NCBI GenBank assembly: GCA_008360975.2
Contig: VLJF02000047.1
Location: forward strand, 2,975,698-3,039,697
Direction of reading: 5' to 3'
DNA: 64,000 bases
Origin: Lichenostomus cassidix
Lineage: Eukaryota; Chordata; Aves; Passeriformes; Meliphagidae
Positions 60,501 to 64,000 of this stretch are shown here, piece after piece. The number at the start of each line of letters is the position of its first letter. Within the stretch, counting starts at the first letter, position 1. The notes under the pieces are model-generated. The model worked only from the letters and a program-made list of their open reading frames with translations. It did no database searches and had not been told where the DNA came from. A program made the position numbers and the translations under genes.

Positions 60501-63500
60501 CCTGGGATCTGTACAAAGTAAGTGACCTGGAAGTGGCCATAGGGCGCCTGTGATGGAGACCTGGTTTTTCCTGGGATCTGTACAAAGTAAGTGATGTGGA
60601 AGTGGACATAGAGTGCCTGTGATGGAGACCTGCTTTTTCCTGGCATCTGTGCAAGGTAAGTGGGGTGGACGTGGACATGGAGGGTCTGTGCTGGAGGCCT
60701 TGATGTGCCCATGTTGTGTAGAAAGTAAGTGGCCTCGAGATGGACTTAGAGCGCCTGTGATGGGGACCTGGTTTTTCCTGGGATCTGTACCAAGTAAGTG
60801 ACCTGGAAGTGGAATTGGAGGGCCTGTGATGGAGACCTGGTTTTTCCTGGGATCTGTACAAAGTAAGTGACCTGGAATTGGACTTGGAGGGCCTGTGATG
60901 GGGACCTGGTTTTTCCTGGGATCTGTACAAAGTAAGTGACCTGGAAGTGGACTTGCAGCGCCTGTGATGGAGACCTGGTTTTTCCTGGGATCTGTACAAG
61001 GTAAGTGGTGTGGGTGTGGACTTAGAGCGTCAGTGCTGGAGGCCTTGATGTGCCCATGCTGTGTAGAATGTAAGTGGCCTTGAGATGGACTTAGAGCGCC
61101 TGTGATGGGGACCTGGTTTTTCCTGGGATCTGTAGAAAGTAAGTGACCTGGAAGTGGACTTGGAGGGCCTGTGATGGAGACCTGTTTTTTCCTGGGATCT
61201 GTACAAAGTCAGTGGCGTGGCGGTGGACTTGGAGGGCTTGTGATGGAGACCTGGTTTTTCCTGGGATCTGTACAAAGTAAGTGACCTGGAAGTGGCCATA
61301 GGGTGCCTGTGATGGAGACCTGGTTTTTCCTGGGATCTGTACAAAGTAAGTGACCTGGAAGTGGACTTGGAGCGTCTATGCTGGAGACCTGGATTGCCCC
61401 GCTGTCTGTAGAATGTAAGTGGCGTGGAGGTGGACTTGGAGGGCTTGTGATGGAGACCTGGTTTTTCCTGGGATCTGTACAAGGTAAGTGACCTGGAAGT
61501 GGACATGGAGGGCCTGTGATGGAGACCTGGTTTTTCCTGGGATCTGTACAAAGTAAGTGACCTGGAAGTGGCCATAGAGCGCCTGTGATGGAGACCTGTT
61601 TTTTCCTGGGATCTGTACAAAGTAAGTGACCTGGAAGTGGACTTGAAGGGCCTGTGATGGAGACCTGTTTTTTCCTGGGATCTGTACAAGGTAAGTGACC
61701 TGGAAGTGGACATGGAGGGCCTGTGATGGAGACCTGGTTTTTCCTGGGATCTGTACAAGGTAAGTGGCGTGGAGGTGGACATGGAGGGTCTGTGATGGAG
61801 ACCTGTTTTTTCCTGGGATCTGTACAAAGTAAGTGACCTGGAAGTGGCCATAGAGCGCCTGTGATGGAGACCTGGTTTTTCCTGGGATCTTTGCAACGTA
61901 AGTGATCTGGAAGTGGACTTTGAGGGCCTGTGATGGAGACCTGTTTTTTCCTGGGATCTGTACAAAGTAAGTGACCTGGAAGTGGCCATAGAGCGCCTGT
62001 GATGGAGACCTGTTTTTTCCTGGGATCTGTTCAATGTAAGTGATGTGGAGGTGGTCTTGGAGGGCCTGTGATGGGGACCTGGTTTTTCCTGGGATCTGTA
62101 CAAAGTAAGTGACCTGGAAGTGGACATAGAGCGCCGGTGATGGAGACCTGGTTTTTCCTAGCATCTGTACAAGGTAAGTGACCTGGAAGTGGACTTGGAG
62201 TGTCTATGCTGGAGACCTGGATTGCCCCGCGGTCTGTAGAAAGTAAGTGGCGTGGAGGTGGACTTGGAGTGTCTATGCTGGCGACCTGGTTTTTCCTGGG
62301 ATCTGTACAAGGTAAGTGACCTGGAAGTGGACATGGAGGGCCTGTGATGGAGACCTGGTTTTTCCTGGGATCTGTACAAAGTAAGTGACCTGGAATTGGA
62401 CTTGGAGGGCCTGTGATGGGGACCTGGTTTTTCCTGGGATCTGTACAAGGTAAGTGACCTGGAAGTGGACTTGCAGCGCCTGTGATGGAGACCTGGTTTT
62501 TCCTGGGATCTGTACAAGGTAAGTGGGGTGGGTGTGGACTTAGAGCGTCAGTGCTGGAGGCCTTGATGTGCCCATGCTGTGTAGAAAGTAAGTGGCCTTG
62601 AGATGGACTTAGAGCGCCTGTGATGGCGACCTGGTTTTTCCTGGGATCTGTAGAAAGTAAGTGACCTGGAAGTGGACTTGGAGGGCCTGTGATGGAGACC
62701 TGGTTTTTCCTGGGATCTGTACAAAGTAAGTGACCTGGAAGTGGCCATAGGGTGCCTGTGATGGAGACCTGGTTTTTCCTGGGATCTGTACAATGTAAGT
62801 GACCTGGAAGTGGACTTGGAGCGTCTATGCTTGAGACCTGGATTGCCCCGCTGTCTGTAGAATGTAAGTGGCGTGGAGGTGGACTTGGAGGGCTTGTGAT
62901 GGAGACCTGGTTTTTCCTGGGATCTGTACAAGGTAAGTGACCTGGAAGTGGACATGGAGGGCCTGAGATGGAGACCTGGGTTTTCCTGGGATCTGTACAA
63001 AGTAAGTGACCTGGAAGTGGCCATAGAGCGCCTGTGATGGAGACCTGTTTTTTGCTGGGATCTGTACAAAGTAAGTGATGTGGAAGTGGACATAGAGTGC
63101 CTGTGATGGAGACCTGGTTTTTCCTGGGATCTTTGCAACGTAAGTGATCTGGAAGTGGACTTTGAGGGCCTGTGATGGAGACCTGTTTTTCCTGGGATCT
63201 GTACAAGGTAAGTGGGGTGGACGTGGACATGGAGGGTCTGTGCTGGAGGCCTTGATGTGCCCATGTTGTGTAGAAAGTAAGTGGCCTCGAGATGGACTTA
63301 GAGCGCCTGTGATGGAGACCTGGTTTTTCCTGGGATCTTTGCAACGTAAGTGATCTGGAAGTGGACTTTGAGGGCCTGTGATGGAGACCTGTTTTTTCCT
63401 GGGATCTGTACAAAGTAAATGACCTGGAAGTGGCCATAGAGCGCCTGTGATGGAGACCTGTTTTTTCCTGGGATCTGTTCAATGTAAGTGATGTGGAGGT

Positions 63501-64000
63501 GGTCTTGGAGGGCCTGTGATGGGGATCTGGTTTTTCCTGGGATCTGTACAAAGTAAGTGACCTGGAAGTGGACTTGGAGGGCCTGTGATGGAGACCTGGT
63601 TTTTCCTGGGATCTGTACAAAGTAAGTGACCTGGAAGTGGACATGGAGGGCCTGTGATGGAGACCTGGTTTTTCCTGGGATCTGTACAAAGTAAGTGACC
63701 TGGAAGTGGACATAGAGCGCCGGTGATGGAGACCTGGTTTTTCCTAGCATCTGTACAAGGTAAGTGACCTGGAAGTGGACTTGGAGTGTCTATGCTGGAG
63801 ACCTGGATTGCCCCGCGGTCTGTAGAAAGTAAGTGGCGTGGAGGTGGACTTGGAGTGTCTATGCTGGCGACCTGGTTTTTCCTGGGATCTGTACAAGGTA
63901 AGTGACCTGGAAGTGGACATGGAGGGCCTGTGATGGAGACCTGGTTTTCCTGGGATCTGTACAAGGTAAGTGGCGTGGAGGTGGACATGGAGGGCCTGTG
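57519..64000 (-). repeat. 69-bp satellite array, right arm, distal segment (inverted)
   Basis: Reverse-oriented monomers run to the window edge. This segment resembles the left arm at about 16.7-17.7 kb more than it resembles the 20-55 kb region: it shares the rare CTGTTTGTTCCTGGG unit (about 60010, inverse of 17447) and the C unit with CCCATGTTGTGTAG. A uniform run of five to six GACATGGAGGG units lies at about 58250-58560. No gene is present. The array is cut by the window end. Confidence 0.96.

Noticed and set aside
19932..64000. Centromeric CENP-B box
   Set aside because: No TTCG....A..CGGG-type motif was seen in any monomer type by eye. Centromeric identity is neither supported nor excluded.

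Overview
The window is one long eukaryotic satellite array. About 900 copies (62 kb divided by 69) of a 69-bp monomer fill everything except a run of 500 Ns and three copies of one roughly 510-bp retroviral-type LTR. I found no protein-coding gene, tRNA, rRNA or CRISPR array. The long open frames arise because 69 is 3 x 23 and the common monomer has no stop in any of the three frames of one strand. The window suggests a vertebrate, probably a mammal: low-CpG tandem satellite, a TGT...ACA LTR with a 5-bp target duplication, CpG decay, and a scaffold-style gap of exactly 500 N. I cannot name the species.

Layout: 1-19431 is the left arm, with monomers in the orientation used here as forward (AGGTCACTTAC...CCAGGTCTCCATCAC). 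It holds LTR copies at 9273-9783 and 14608-15117. 19432-19931 is the gap. 19932-64000 is the right arm, with every monomer in the opposite orientation and one LTR copy at 57013-57518. Both window edges lie inside the array.

Monomers fall into recurring types: A (standard, CAGATCCCAGGAAAAA core), B (CAGACCGCGGGGCAATCC core), C (CACAGCATGGGCACATCAAGG core) and E (a 68-bp form starting TCCACATCACTGAC). They are arranged in higher-order repeats. The left arm carries a block duplicated at 5,335 bp spacing that includes the LTR. The right arm carries a ~4.3-kb higher-order repeat (exact spacing 4,338 bp), an internal 2,135-bp duplication, and a ~13-kb block repeated about 17.7 kb away.

All three LTR copies sit at the same base of the monomer with the same CCATC target duplication. 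They therefore descend from one insertion later copied with the satellite. The points most worth checking are the orientation switch at the gap, the LTR carried inside the repeat unit, and a strong splice-donor sequence in nearly every monomer.
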